A stretch of 64,000 nucleotides of DNA from Bog-532 sp963830385 (GTDB lineage Bacteria; Actinomycetota; Actinomycetes; Streptosporangiales; Streptosporangiaceae). Both the position numbers and the translations under genes were made by a program. Each line of letters begins with the position of its first letter. Position 1 is the first letter of the stretch. Location of the stretch: positions 806,001 to 870,000 of the forward strand of contig CAWHMD010000005.1 in the NCBI GenBank assembly GCA_963830385.1. Reading direction: 5' to 3'. This document shows positions 7,413 through 16,542 of this stretch, piece by piece. Under the pieces are notes generated by a model. It made no database searches and was not told where the DNA came from. It worked only from the letters and a program-made list of their open reading frames with translations.

Positions 7413-9039
7413 GGCTCTGTCGCACTTTCGGTGGTGACAACAGGCCGTTCTCCGTCACGGTGAGTTAGATGTGACGGATGTGCCTTGTGAGTACGGTGCT
7501 CTCCAGGTTGTCGGCGCTGGTCATCGAAGATGTCCGGGACGCCGGTGAGGTGATCTGTGTCCGGGCGCGGACCCGGGACCAGCCGGTGGCGTGCCCGGGC
7601 TGCGGTATGCAGACTGCCCGGGTGCACGGCTATCACGAGCGGGCAGCGGCGGACGTGCCCGTGGATGGCCGCCGGGTGCTGGTCATGGTCCGGGCCCGCC
7701 GGATGCGCTGCCCGGTCCTGACCTGCCCGCGGCAGACCTTCCGCGAGCAGGTCCCGGGTGTCCTGGACCGCTACCAGCGGCGCACCTGCCGGCTAAACAG
7801 GCAGGTCAGCGCGGTCGTCCGGGAATTAGCAGGCCGGGCCGGGGCCCGGGTACTGGCCGCGCTGGGCACGGCGGTGTCCCGGCATACCGCGCTGCGGGCC
7901 CTGCTGGCGATTCCGCTGCCGCCGGCGGCGGTGCCGCCGGTGCTGGGCATCGACGACTTCGCGTTGCGGCGCAGCCGTCGCTACGCCACCGTGCTCATCA
8001 ACGCCGCGACCGGCCAGCGGATCGACGTGCTGCCCGGTCGCACCGCCGATGTCGTGGAGGCCTGGCTGCGCGAGCGCCCTGGCATCCAGATCGTGTGCCG
8101 CGACGGCTCCGGCGCCTACGGTGAGGCGGTCCGCCGCGCGCTGCCCGCCGCGGTGCAGGCCGGTGACCGCTGGCACCTGTGGCACCTGCTGGCCGAGGCC
8201 GTCCTGAAGGAGGTCGCTGCGCACAGCTCCTGCTGGGCGGCTGCCGGCCCGCCACGCACAGAAGGCAAGCAGGCCCAGACCACGGCCGAGCGGTGGCGCC
8301 AGGTCCACAACCTCACCGACAGGGGCACCGGCCTGCTGGAATGCTCCCGGCGGCTGGGCCTGTCGCTGAACCCGGTCAAGCGCTACGCCCGCGCCGCTGA
8401 GCCCGGGCGGATGATCCGCGCACCCAAATACCGGGCCACGCTGGTGGACCCCTACCGCGACCACCTGCGCGCCCGCCGCGCCGACGACCCCGCCGTCCCG
8501 GTCGCCCAGCTACTGCGGGAGATCAGGGAACTGGGCTACCCGGGCAGCTCCAACCTGCTCGTCCGCTACATCACCCAGGGCCGGGTCGAAGCAGACCGGC
8601 CACACCTGTCACCCCGCCGCGTGGCCCGGCTCCTGCTCACCCGGCCCGCCGGCCTGACCGGCCGCCAGAGCATGCTCCTGGCCACCCTGACCGCCGCTTG
8701 CCCCGAGATGACCGCCCTGGCTGGCCTCGTCGGCTCGTTCGCCGCCCTGCTGGCTCCCGATCCGGGTAACGACCGCCTCCTGCAGCGGTCGATCGCCACC
8801 GCACGCGCGGCCGATCTGCCTTACCTGCACGCCTTCTGCAACGGCCTGGACCTGGACCTTCAGGCCGCCACCGCCGCCCTCACCCTGCCCCATCACAACG
8901 GCCGGACCGAGGGCGTGAACACGAAAACGAAGATGATCAAACGGCAGATGGATGGGCCGCGCCGGCTTCACGCTCCTCCGCCACCGGATCCTGCTTGGCT
9001 AAGACCACACTCCGTCACCACCGAAAGTGCGACAGAGCC
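7413..9039 (+). mobile_element. ISL3-family insertion sequence with 25-bp perfect IR and 8-bp TSD
   Basis: The ends are perfect 25-bp inverted repeats starting GGCTCTGTCGCACTTTCGG at 7413 and mirrored up to 9039. The flanks are identical 8-mers (TCAAGATC at 7405-7412 and 9040-9047), the target duplication size expected for ISL3. Removing it rejoins an IS256-like 5' region, so this IS is nested in an older one. Confidence 0.93.
7478..9002 (+). CDS. ISL3-family transposase, frameshifted near its C-terminus
   Basis: The N-terminal zinc-binding region (CPGCGMQTARVHGY and MRCPVLTCPRQTFRE) is followed by the DDE domain (LGIDDFALRRSRRYATVLIN, VCRDGSGAYGEAVRRALP and QAGDRWHLWHLLAE). The C-terminal GRTEGVNTKTKMIKRQM motif is typical of ISL3. 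Just after it, near 8950, an extra base shifts the frame: the expected ending GRAGFTLLRHRILLG with stop at 9000-9002 is present one frame over. As it stands the reading frame runs past the right inverted repeat to 9157, adding about 50 foreign residues. This may reduce activity or be a recent sequencing-level indel. Confidence 0.9.
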
Positions 9040-9101
9040 TCAAGATCGGTGTTTCCGGCCCGGTCACGTCGGCCTTGATGGGCCGGCGGAGAGGTGCCGT
9101 G

Positions 9102-9262
9102 ATGACCGCGACACTGGATGCTGTGACGAGGAAGAGCAAGCGGGAGCCGACTGCTGAGGAGCGGGCGGCGGAGGAGATGGTGGCCCGGGCCCGGGAGCAG
9201 GCTTGTCGCTGACCGGGCCGGAGCAGCTGCTGAAGCAGCTGACCAAGCAGCCTCGCTTCGCC
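9102..9262 (+). pseudogene. IS256-family transposase N-terminal remnant
   Basis: The start of an IS256-type transposase is recognisable (TAEERAAEEMVARAREQ), but a frameshift follows, after which LSLTGPEQLLKQLTK continues in another frame before homology ends at about 9262. The 5' leader of the same element is split from it by the ISL3 insertion (left half ending at 7412). Only the first ~50 residues of a normally ~400-residue enzyme remain. Confidence 0.75.
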
Positions 9263-9366
9263 TGCTCACGCTGACGAGGAAAGGCGAGTACGAACATTGG
9301 GCACTTTCGAGCGGCTAACGGTTCGCCGGGAACGTCCTAACTCTCAACGTGGCGGCATGATGGTGT

Positions 9367-9585
9367 GTGCGTCCCTGTAAGGGACGGCTGTCCGATGACG
9401 AGCGCTCTGTCCTGCTGTCTGAATTGCTCCTCCGGCACCCTGAACTGGGTCTCCGAGGCGGCTGGATCGCCCACCTACACAAGCTCGCCGACGGACTGCG
9501 CGCCGCGGGCAACGCTCGGGTAAGCGGCCAGATCAAGGCCGCCGTCGTGGACAAGCTCAGGGACCTGCACAGCCATCTCGACTAG
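9367..9585 (+). CDS. Small hypothetical protein (72 aa)
   Basis: GTG-initiated frame of 72 codons, helix-rich and charged (LSDDERSVLLSELLLRHPEL, IKAAVVDKLRDLHSHL). I recognise no family. It sits between the IS256 remnant and the convergent LAL regulator, 29 bp from the latter's stop codon. No strong ribosome-binding site is visible. Codon usage is compatible with a real gene, but it could be a relic. Confidence 0.4.
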   Translation: MRPCKGRLSDDERSVLLSELLLRHPELGLRGGWIAHLHKLADGLRAAGNARVSGQIKAAVVDKLRDLHSHLD

Positions 9586-9614
9586 GGCATTACCCCGAAG
9601 ACCGGCTACGCCCA

Positions 9615-12431
9615 TCAAGGAGGTGTCCTGACTTCTCGGGATTGCCGACTGGGAAGCACGGCTGCCGCGGCGCGGTCGGCGGTCGGCGCTGAACTGAGGA
9701 CAACGGCGAGTTGGTGCCGGGAGGTGATACCGGTCTTGGCGTAGATGTTGCCCAGGTGGTACTCGATGGCCTTGGTGCTGACGTACAGTTCGGCGGCGGC
9801 TTCCCGGTTGGAAAGGCCTCGGGCGACGAGGCGGGCGACTACCTGCTCCTTGGCGGTCAGGCTGTTGGGGTTGGCCGGGGCTGGTGTGCCCGAGATGGAC
9901 ACGCCGCAGGCGGACAGCTCAGTGCCGCAGGCATCGAGGAAGGGCCTGGCGCCTAGTTCGGACAGGATCTGATAGGCGGTGCGCAGCAGCCGGATGGCCT
10001 CGCGGCGGTTGCCGCCGGCCCGCAGCAGGCGGGCGTAGTCCATGGCCAGGAGGGCATGCTGGAGGCAGGTGCCGCTTTGCTCCGCGGCGACGATGCCGAC
10101 GCCGAAACGCGCCCGGGCCGCTCCGGGCTCCGCGCGGGCCAGGGCCAGGCCAGCGCGGAGGCGGTGAACGGCCAGGACCGTAGCGGGCGGGGGAGCTGAT
10201 GTCGCTTCCACCTCGTCCAGCACCTGGGCAGCCTGGTCCAGGCGACCGGCGCCAAGAAGAGCCTCGGCCTGGTGGAGCCGCCAGGTGAAGGGGTCAAAGT
10301 TGCGCGTCAGTGCGGCCAGGTTGGGTTGGCGCAGCGGCGCCAGGGCGTCGAGAACGGCCTGCCAGTTGCCCTGCGCCCAGGCCAGGGTGGCTTCAGCCAC
10401 GCTGAGGGCGGCCAGCTGGCCCGGCACGTCGATATGGCGGGTGGCTTGCCGGGCGGCCGCGACGTGCTTGGTGGCGAACTCCCACTCGCCGCGCGCAGAG
10501 TAGATGTCAATGGCTACCTTGTGCGCCTGCGCAAGGAACCAGAAGTGGCCGAGGTCGCGGGCGAGTGAGACCGCGAGCTCGGCGTGCGTCGCGGCATTGT
10601 CCCATTCTCCCAGTCCGTAGTCTGCCTGGGCCAGCGCCGCGTAGGCATCGGGAAGGCTGCGCAGCGGCGCGCCAGCCCGAGCCCACCGCACGGCCGCCTC
10701 CAAGTCCCGGCTGGCGCCGGCGTAGTCCCCGATGCTGGCCTTCAGAGCTCCCCGTGTCGTCACCAACTCCGGTTCGTACGGGCCAGGGCTGATTCGGCCC
10801 GGTGACAACGGAGCCAGCATGGCCAGCGCGTCGGCCGTGCGATCGGCCATGGCCAGCGCGGTGGCGAGCACCTGCCGCGCGGTCAGCCTCGTCGTGGGAT
10901 CGTTCCCGGTGGTCACGAGGGCGCGGTTTGCCCAGTCCACAGCCTCGGGCCCACGTCCCTGCATACTGCATAGGAAGGCCAGCGCCGCCGCCACCCGCCC
11001 GGACAGAGCCGAGCCACGGCGCAGCTGCGGGTCCGCGGCCAGGTGCTCCAGCTGGGCCACTGCTTCGCCCAGCTGCCCGGCCGTCGCTGTCAGCACCCCC
11101 ATGATCAAACGCTTGTGCGGACCATCCCGGCACAAACGCACCGCTTTTACATGATCGCGCGCGCTGGCTTCCCCGGCGACAAGCAGCAGCTCGACCGCTC
11201 TCAGCAGGCGTTCCTCGCTGGCAGCCAGGTCCGGGCTGAGCTTGGCCGCGGAAAGCAAATGCTGGGCCGCCTCAGGCAGCTCACCGGCGGCGATCTCGGT
11301 GTCCGCCAAGGCCGCCAACTCGGCGGCCAGCTCGTCATCGGCACCATGGGTGGCTGCCACCCGGTGAAAAAGGGCCTCCCGGCCGGCCAGCAGGCCAGCC
11401 GCGGCCAGATGCAGATGACGCCGGCGCCCGAGCGAAAGGTCGCCATAGATCGCCGCCCGGATCAGCGGATGGGAGAAGGTGATCTCGCCGGTGCCGGCGC
11501 GCATCGCCGGGGTCATCAGGTCAGCAGCGCAAGCCTCGTCGAAGGCGGCCACGGGGTCGCCGATCCCGGCGGCGGCGGCCACGACGGGCAAGGAGGAACG
11601 GACGCCGACGACACTCGCCGCGGCCAGAAGATCCTGGGCGGAATGCGACAACTGGGCCACCCGCGTAAGCACGATGGCGGCGTACGATTGCGGAGCCGGC
11701 AGCTCCCTGGACTGGTCAGCCAGCGCGCTGGCCGGCAACTCCTCCAGTAGCGCCCGGACGTACAGCGGGTTGCCGCCGGTGTGCTCGCACAGCCGCTCCC
11801 GGGCGGCGAGAGCCAGGTCCACGCCCAGCAGAGCCCTTGCCAGCGGCTGCAGATCCTGCTGGGTCAATCCGTGTAGGCAAAGGCGCCCTGCTCGCTCGGC
11901 CAGCAGCCGCGACCAGCTATCCCCCAGCCTGGCCAGGCTATGGGTCCGGCTGGCCAGCAAGACCAGGATGCTGTCCCGGCGCAGCCGCCGCAAGGCGAAC
12001 AGCAGCGCCCGGGCAGAAGGCAGATCGGCCCACTGCAAGTCGTCAACGACGACCACCGCGGTCCCTTTTTGCTGCAACGCGCCGAACATGTCCAGCAGCG
12101 CCGCGCCGACCGCGAAACCGCCTGCTGCTGACGCGCCGGGGGTCGGTGGCGGACGGTCAACCCCCAGTCCGGCGGGCACCGCGGCCCACAACTGCTCGGC
12201 AACGCCGTAATCAAGCGACATCTCGGCCTCGTCGCCGCTGGCCCACACCACCTCAAGATCTGACGCCTCAGCCACGAACCGGTGCAGCAGCCGTGTCTTT
12301 CCGATGCCGGGCTCCCCCTCCACCGCAACAATCGCCGGCCGACCGGCCCGCGCCTCGCACACCGCGCGGTGCAGCATGGCCAGTTCGGCACCGCGGCCAA
12401 CAAAATCATCCCCGGTGCCCTGGCTAGCCAT
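9615..12431 (-). CDS. LuxR-family ATP-binding (LAL) transcriptional regulator, 938 aa
   Basis: Large MalT/LAL-type regulator. An AAA/STAND ATPase comes first: FVGRGAELAMLHRAV, Walker A EGEPGIGKTRLL at about residue 40, Walker B AVVVVDDLQWADL. TPR-like helical repeats cover about 430-850, and the C-terminal LuxR helix-turn-helix reads LTAKEQVVARLVARGLSNRE then AAAELYVSTKAIEYHLGNIY. Start chosen at ATG 12431, preceded by GGGAGG; the open frame continues upstream to 12653 but those residues are Arg/Gly-rich and unlike the family. It is divergent from the small-gene/MMPL operon and probably controls it or a linked metabolite system (inference). Full length, no missing motifs seen. Confidence 0.9.
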   Translation of the reverse strand: MASQGTGDDFVGRGAELAMLHRAVCEARAGRPAIVAVEGEPGIGKTRLLHRFVAEASDLEVVWASGDEAEMSLDYGVAEQLWAAVPAGLGVDRPPPTPGASAAGGFAVGAALLDMFGALQQKGTAVVVVDDLQWADLPSARALLFALRRLRRDSILVLLASRTHSLARLGDSWSRLLAERAGRLCLHGLTQQDLQPLARALLGVDLALAARERLCEHTGGNPLYVRALLEELPASALADQSRELPAPQSYAAIVLTRVAQLSHSAQDLLAAASVVGVRSSLPVVAAAAGIGDPVAAFDEACAADLMTPAMRAGTGEITFSHPLIRAAIYGDLSLGRRRHLHLAAAGLLAGREALFHRVAATHGADDELAAELAALADTEIAAGELPEAAQHLLSAAKLSPDLAASEERLLRAVELLLVAGEASARDHVKAVRLCRDGPHKRLIMGVLTATAGQLGEAVAQLEHLAADPQLRRGSALSGRVAAALAFLCSMQGRGPEAVDWANRALVTTGNDPTTRLTARQVLATALAMADRTADALAMLAPLSPGRISPGPYEPELVTTRGALKASIGDYAGASRDLEAAVRWARAGAPLRSLPDAYAALAQADYGLGEWDNAATHAELAVSLARDLGHFWFLAQAHKVAIDIYSARGEWEFATKHVAAARQATRHIDVPGQLAALSVAEATLAWAQGNWQAVLDALAPLRQPNLAALTRNFDPFTWRLHQAEALLGAGRLDQAAQVLDEVEATSAPPPATVLAVHRLRAGLALARAEPGAARARFGVGIVAAEQSGTCLQHALLAMDYARLLRAGGNRREAIRLLRTAYQILSELGARPFLDACGTELSACGVSISGTPAPANPNSLTAKEQVVARLVARGLSNREAAAELYVSTKAIEYHLGNIYAKTGITSRHQLAVVLSSAPTADRAAAAVLPSRQSREVRTPP

Positions 12432-12818
12432 CCGGGCCTCCCGGCGTCCCCCGACCCTCATCCCCCTCCAGGCCGCCACGCAGATTGAGGTCAGCGACCG
12501 CGCTCGGGCGTAGTTACTCCCGCGGCCGTCCTGACCAGCGAACTCCCGCCCGGCACGGTTATCAAGAGGATCAGGGCCATGACTTCCGTCATTGCTGACG
12601 ACTTGGCCGGCGGGGTTCTGCACGCCTTCCCCGTAGGCCGCAAGCGGTGGCAACAGTCACAGTGGTGGCCGGCCACGAAGACGGGCCCAGCGGAGCCAGC
12701 GCCGCTGTCCGCGTAGCGAACACTAGGGGATTTCTTAGGAGCATCCCTAGGGAAGGCCGGCGCCACCGGTGCCAGCCTGGCTTTACGTCCCGGGCAGGCG
12801 GAAAGGAAGCAAGTACCG
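12432..12818. promoter_or_regulatory. Divergent intergenic region with a candidate operator
   Basis: 387 bp between the LAL regulator and the 54-aa/MMPL operon. An interrupted inverted repeat lies at 12723-12750 (CTAGGGGAT ... ATCCCTAG), about 70 bp before the small gene's start. The GGGGAT half also resembles MalT-box-like sites used by LAL proteins. No other gene seen. Confidence 0.4.
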
Positions 12819-12983
12819 ATGCGCCTTGTCATGCAGCTCGAGCGGGACACCGATGGGCGGCTCTGCGGGCAGATCACCCGCGAAGGCGCCCTCACCTCGC
12901 TTGACTTCTCCGGGACGCTGGAAATGCTCAAGGTCCTGGAAGATTTGGTTTCAGCCGGTGACCGTAGGGGGACGGAGCTGTGA
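12819..12983 (+). CDS. Small protein (54 aa) translationally coupled to MMPL transporter
   Basis: ATG at 12819 is preceded by GGAAAGGAAG at good distance. The 54-residue product (starting MRLVMQLERDTDGRLCGQI) is soluble, acidic, and looks like a short beta-strand pair plus helix (LEMLKVLEDLVSAG). Its TGA overlaps the GTG start of the MMPL gene (GTGA), a strong sign of translational coupling. I know no named family. The context suggests an accessory or regulatory peptide of the transporter. At this size it is easily missed by gene finders. Confidence 0.65.
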   Translation: MRLVMQLERDTDGRLCGQITREGALTSLDFSGTLEMLKVLEDLVSAGDRRGTEL

Positions 12984-15280
12984 ATTCGCTGCTGGAACGC
13001 ATCGCCGGTGTCGCGGCCCGAAGGCACTGGGTTTTCATCATCGCATGGGTCATTATTCTAGGCGGGCTGCTCGCCGCCAAGAATGCGGTCGGCGGCGAGT
13101 ACGTCAACAACTACACGATCTCCGGCAGCGGCTCCGCGAACGGCCTGAACGTGCTGAACAGCACCTTCCCGCAGCAGGGCGGGTACGCCGGGCAGATCGT
13201 CTTTCACGCCACCAAGGGCACGCTCACGGACCAGCAGTCGGCGGTCAGCCAGTCGGTCAGCAACGTCTCCAAGCTCCCGGACGTCATCAAGGCGGTCAGC
13301 CCGTTCGCCTCGCCCAATACCGGCGCCGTGTCCAAGGACGGCACGATCGCGTACGCCAGCGTCTCCTGGAACGTCAACCCGGACTCGCTGGAGACCTCAT
13401 ACCTGGACAAGCTGAATAACGCGGTGGCCCCCGCCACCAAGGCCGGCCTGCAGGTCGCGTACGGCGCGGGCGCGGGGGAAATCGGCCAGAAAACCAGCGA
13501 CACCAAATCCGAAGTCATCGGGCTGGCCTGCGCGCTGGTGCTGCTGCTGATCATGTTCTGGTCGCTCGTGGCGGCCGCGATCCCGCTGGTGGCGGCCATC
13601 TTCAGCGTGCTGGCCGGGCTCGCGCTGCTCGCGCTGGTCGCCCGGGTGGTCACGGTCCCGACCACCGGGCCGACCATCGCCACGCTGCTGGGTCTGGGCG
13701 TGGCGGTGGACTACGGGCTGTTCATGGTGGCCAGGCACCGGGAGCAGGTGGACAGCGGGATGGGCGTGCTGGCCTCGGTGCGGCGAGCCGCGGGCACCTC
13801 CGGGGCCGCGATCGTCGTGGCCGGCAGCACGGTGGCGGTCTCCGTGCTGGGCCTGTACATCTCCGGAGTAAGTTTCGTCGGCGCGCTCGGCCTGGCCGCG
13901 GCCCTGGTCGTGGTGGTCACGATGATCTCGGCGCTGACCTTGGTGCCCGCCTTTATGGGGACCGTAAAGGAGGGCGTACGGGCCCTGACGGCGCGTGTCC
14001 ATGCCCGCAAGAAAGGGCTGTCCGCGCAGCAGCAGGCCGCGGCCACCGCCGAGGCCACGCACGAGCAGCACGAGCACAGCGCGTTCGCCCGCTGGGGCCG
14101 GATGGTAAGCGCCCATCCCTGGCCGTGGGGGGTGGGCAGCGTGGCGGTGCTGGTCGTGCTGGCGATTCCGCTGTTCTCGATCACGATGGGCCAGCCGGAC
14201 AACGGGACCAACCCCACCTCTGACTCCAGCCGACAGGCCTACGACCTGATCTCCCAGGGCTTCGGGGTGGGCGTGAACGGGCCGCTGACCGTCGTGGTCA
14301 AGCTGCCGGACCAGTCCAGCTCGGCGAACAGCTCGCTGCTGTCCACCATGCAGTCGGATGTCTCCAAGACAGCCGGCGTCGCGTCGGTCACCCCAGCAGC
14401 GGTGAACTCGGCCGGTACGACGGCGGTGTTCAACGCCATCCCGACAACCCGGCCGCAGGCCACACAGACCACGGCGCTGGTGAACACGCTGCGCGATACG
14501 GTGCTGCCCAAGGAGCACGCGACCAGCTACGTCACCGGCACCACGGCCGGGGGCGTCGACTTCACCAACCGGATCGCCAGCCGACTGCCGTGGCTGATCC
14601 TCGCCGTGGTTGCGCTCTCGTTCATCCTGCTCACCACGGCGTTCCGGTCGGTGGTTATCGCGGCCAAGGCCGCCGTCTTGAACATCTTGTCGATCGGCGC
14701 GGCCTACGGCGTCATCGTCGCGATCTTCGAGTGGGGCTGGGCGAAGAGCGCGATCGGCCTGCAATCGACGCTGCCGATTCCCGCGTACGTGCCGATGCTG
14801 GTGTTCTGCATCGTGTTCGGCCTGTCGATGGACTATGAGGTGTTCCTGCTGTCCCGGGTGCACGAGGCCTGGCTGGCCACCAGAGATGCGCACCGTGCCG
14901 TCGCCATCGGCATCGGCGCCAGCGCCCGGGTCATCACGACCGCGGCCCTCATCATGATCGTGGTGTTCACCAGCTTCGTGATCAACCCCAATCCGACGGT
15001 GAAGATGCTCGCCATCGGGATGGCGTTCGCCGTGCTGATCGACGCGTCGCTGGTCCGGATGTGCCTGGTGCCCTCGATCATGACTCTGCTCGGGTCGCAC
15101 GCCTGGTGGATGCCCCGCTGGATGGAGCCGGTCGTGCCGCAACTGCACCTGGAAGGCAGCCCGGAGGCAGTGGCATCGCCCGAGCCCGCGCTCGCCGGCA
15201 CCGCCGGCCACCCGGCCGAGCCGCCTGGCGGGGCCTCCTCCCGGCCAGGACCAGGCCCGGACGACGCACCCAAACCCTGA
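12980..15280 (+). CDS. MMPL-family (RND) transporter, 766 aa
   Basis: Membrane transporter of the mycobacterial MmpL type, exporting lipids, drugs or other hydrophobic compounds using the proton gradient. An N-terminal helix (HWVFIIAWVIILGGLLAAKN) is followed by a large external loop, then helices 2-6 with the GxxxDYG motif (LLGLGVAVDYGLFMVARHRE). A cytoplasmic loop, a second external loop and the second helix bundle with the equivalent FGLSMDYEVFLLSRVHE follow. This is the usual two-repeat 12-helix layout at normal length. The tail (after QLHLEGSPEA) is Pro/Ala-rich. GTG start at 12980 overlaps the preceding small gene. It is divergent from a LAL regulator. Confidence 0.93.
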   Translation: MNSLLERIAGVAARRHWVFIIAWVIILGGLLAAKNAVGGEYVNNYTISGSGSANGLNVLNSTFPQQGGYAGQIVFHATKGTLTDQQSAVSQSVSNVSKLPDVIKAVSPFASPNTGAVSKDGTIAYASVSWNVNPDSLETSYLDKLNNAVAPATKAGLQVAYGAGAGEIGQKTSDTKSEVIGLACALVLLLIMFWSLVAAAIPLVAAIFSVLAGLALLALVARVVTVPTTGPTIATLLGLGVAVDYGLFMVARHREQVDSGMGVLASVRRAAGTSGAAIVVAGSTVAVSVLGLYISGVSFVGALGLAAALVVVVTMISALTLVPAFMGTVKEGVRALTARVHARKKGLSAQQQAAATAEATHEQHEHSAFARWGRMVSAHPWPWGVGSVAVLVVLAIPLFSITMGQPDNGTNPTSDSSRQAYDLISQGFGVGVNGPLTVVVKLPDQSSSANSSLLSTMQSDVSKTAGVASVTPAAVNSAGTTAVFNAIPTTRPQATQTTALVNTLRDTVLPKEHATSYVTGTTAGGVDFTNRIASRLPWLILAVVALSFILLTTAFRSVVIAAKAAVLNILSIGAAYGVIVAIFEWGWAKSAIGLQSTLPIPAYVPMLVFCIVFGLSMDYEVFLLSRVHEAWLATRDAHRAVAIGIGASARVITTAALIMIVVFTSFVINPNPTVKMLAIGMAFAVLIDASLVRMCLVPSIMTLLGSHAWWMPRWMEPVVPQLHLEGSPEAVASPEPALAGTAGHPAEPPGGASSRPGPGPDDAPKP

Positions 15281-15438
15281 CCGGGCCGGCAGTTTCTCCA
15301 ACTTAACGCCAGACGGTAGCGGCCGAGCAGGCATGCAGAATCAGATAACATGACGAATGGCCAGCGGTGCAGCGAACTGCCCGGGCGGACGGCTCCTCGT
15401 GTCAGGCCGCCCGCGGGCCGCGCCATCCGCCGGGAACC

Positions 15439-16272
15439 ATGCGGGCAAGCATGAAGGCGGCCGGCCCGCCAGGCGGGCAGCGGGTGCGGCGGGCAGCTGA
15501 GTGGGGCAGGACGAAGTACGCCGGGTCCGTGGCTGAAGACCTGTGGCGCCGTCTAAACGCGATGGATTTCATCAACCAGGGCATGCTGTTCGCCGCCACA
15601 CTGCTGTTGTGCTTCTTCCCGTTCCTCATCGTCGCCAGCGCGCAGGCCGGCCGGTCGGTGGTGACGACGCTGGCCCGGGACACTGGCCTTGACGGCCAGG
15701 CCGCGGCCGCCGTCGGTCACCTGTTTGCCCCGTCGGCGGCTACCGCCAGCGCGGTCGTCGGCACTGCATCGATGGTGTTCTTCGTGCTGGGCGGGATCGC
15801 CGCGGCCACCGCGCTCCAGGAGGTGTATGAGCGGGCTTTCGAGGTACCGCACCGGGGTATGAAAGACATCCCGCGCCGACTGGCGTGGCTGGCCGTGCTG
15901 ATTGGCACCTCACTGCTGACGGGCTGGGCCGGACCCGGACTGCGCCACGCCGGCGGGCCGGTGCTGCTCGCTGCCGCTGGCCTGGTCTGGGCCACGGGTT
16001 TTTGGTGGCTCACGATGTGGATCCTGCTGGGAGGGCAGAGCTCCGGGCGGAGGCTGCTTTCGGCCGCCTGCGCCACGGGCGTGTTGTACGTGGCTATGGA
16101 GGTGGTCTTTTCACTCGTCTTCTCCGCCATGGTGATATCCGATGACAATAAGTACGACCCGATCGGGGTCATCTTCGCCCTGCTGTCCTACCTGATCGCC
16201 ATCGGCGTCGTGGTCATCCTGGGCGCGGTCGTGGGTCTTGTCTGGCAAGAACGCTGGTCCGGCAAGACCAGG
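15439..16272 (+). CDS. YihY/BrkB-family inner-membrane protein, 3' end replaced
   Basis: Helical membrane protein: AMDFINQGMLFAATLLLCFF, then about five more hydrophobic segments ending in IGVIFALLSYLIAIGVVVIL and the family-typical tail VVGLVWQERW. Six transmembrane helices are expected for YihY/BrkB proteins; their function is not settled (once misassigned as RNase BN). Homology stops at about 16265, and the frame stays open to 18051 only because it reads antisense through the neighbouring IS110, so the authentic C-terminus and stop have been lost or replaced. Start uncertain; ATG 15439 chosen, GTG 15367 possible. Confidence 0.75.
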
Positions 16273-16542
16273 GCCCGTCATTTACCGCTGCGCGCAGGAA
16301 ACTGCGCGGCGGGCCTGTTGGCCGACAGCACCAGCGGCGCCCCACAATCGGTTGGCCTGAGGAGCAGAATGCCGCGGGTAGATCAGCAGGGGCAGGACCG
16401 GCATGGCCCCTTTGACCGACTCGGCGGTCAGCACCATAAGCAGGTGCTCCAGCTGCTCGGCCAGCAGCTGAGCGAACATTCCTTCGGTCACCAGGTAGCC
16501 GCACCAGCTCGACACAGCGGTCAAGCTGTGAGTAGTCCTGTG
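16273..16542. other. Unassigned stretch between YihY gene and IS110
   Basis: An 80-codon minus-strand frame (16282-16524, containing QLLAEQLEHLLMVLTAESV) looks somewhat protein-like, but I do not recognise it. It may be the end of a gene disrupted by the IS110 insertion. Nothing else seen. Confidence 0.3.

Noticed and set aside
7826..8464. Long minus-strand frames inside the ISL3 transposase
   Set aside because: Antisense shadows of a high-GC gene; Arg/Gly/Ala-rich without motifs.
13397..15334. 645-codon minus-strand frame across the MMPL gene
   Set aside because: Mirrors the third-codon-position GC of the MMPL gene and is extremely Arg/Gly/His-rich; no domain.
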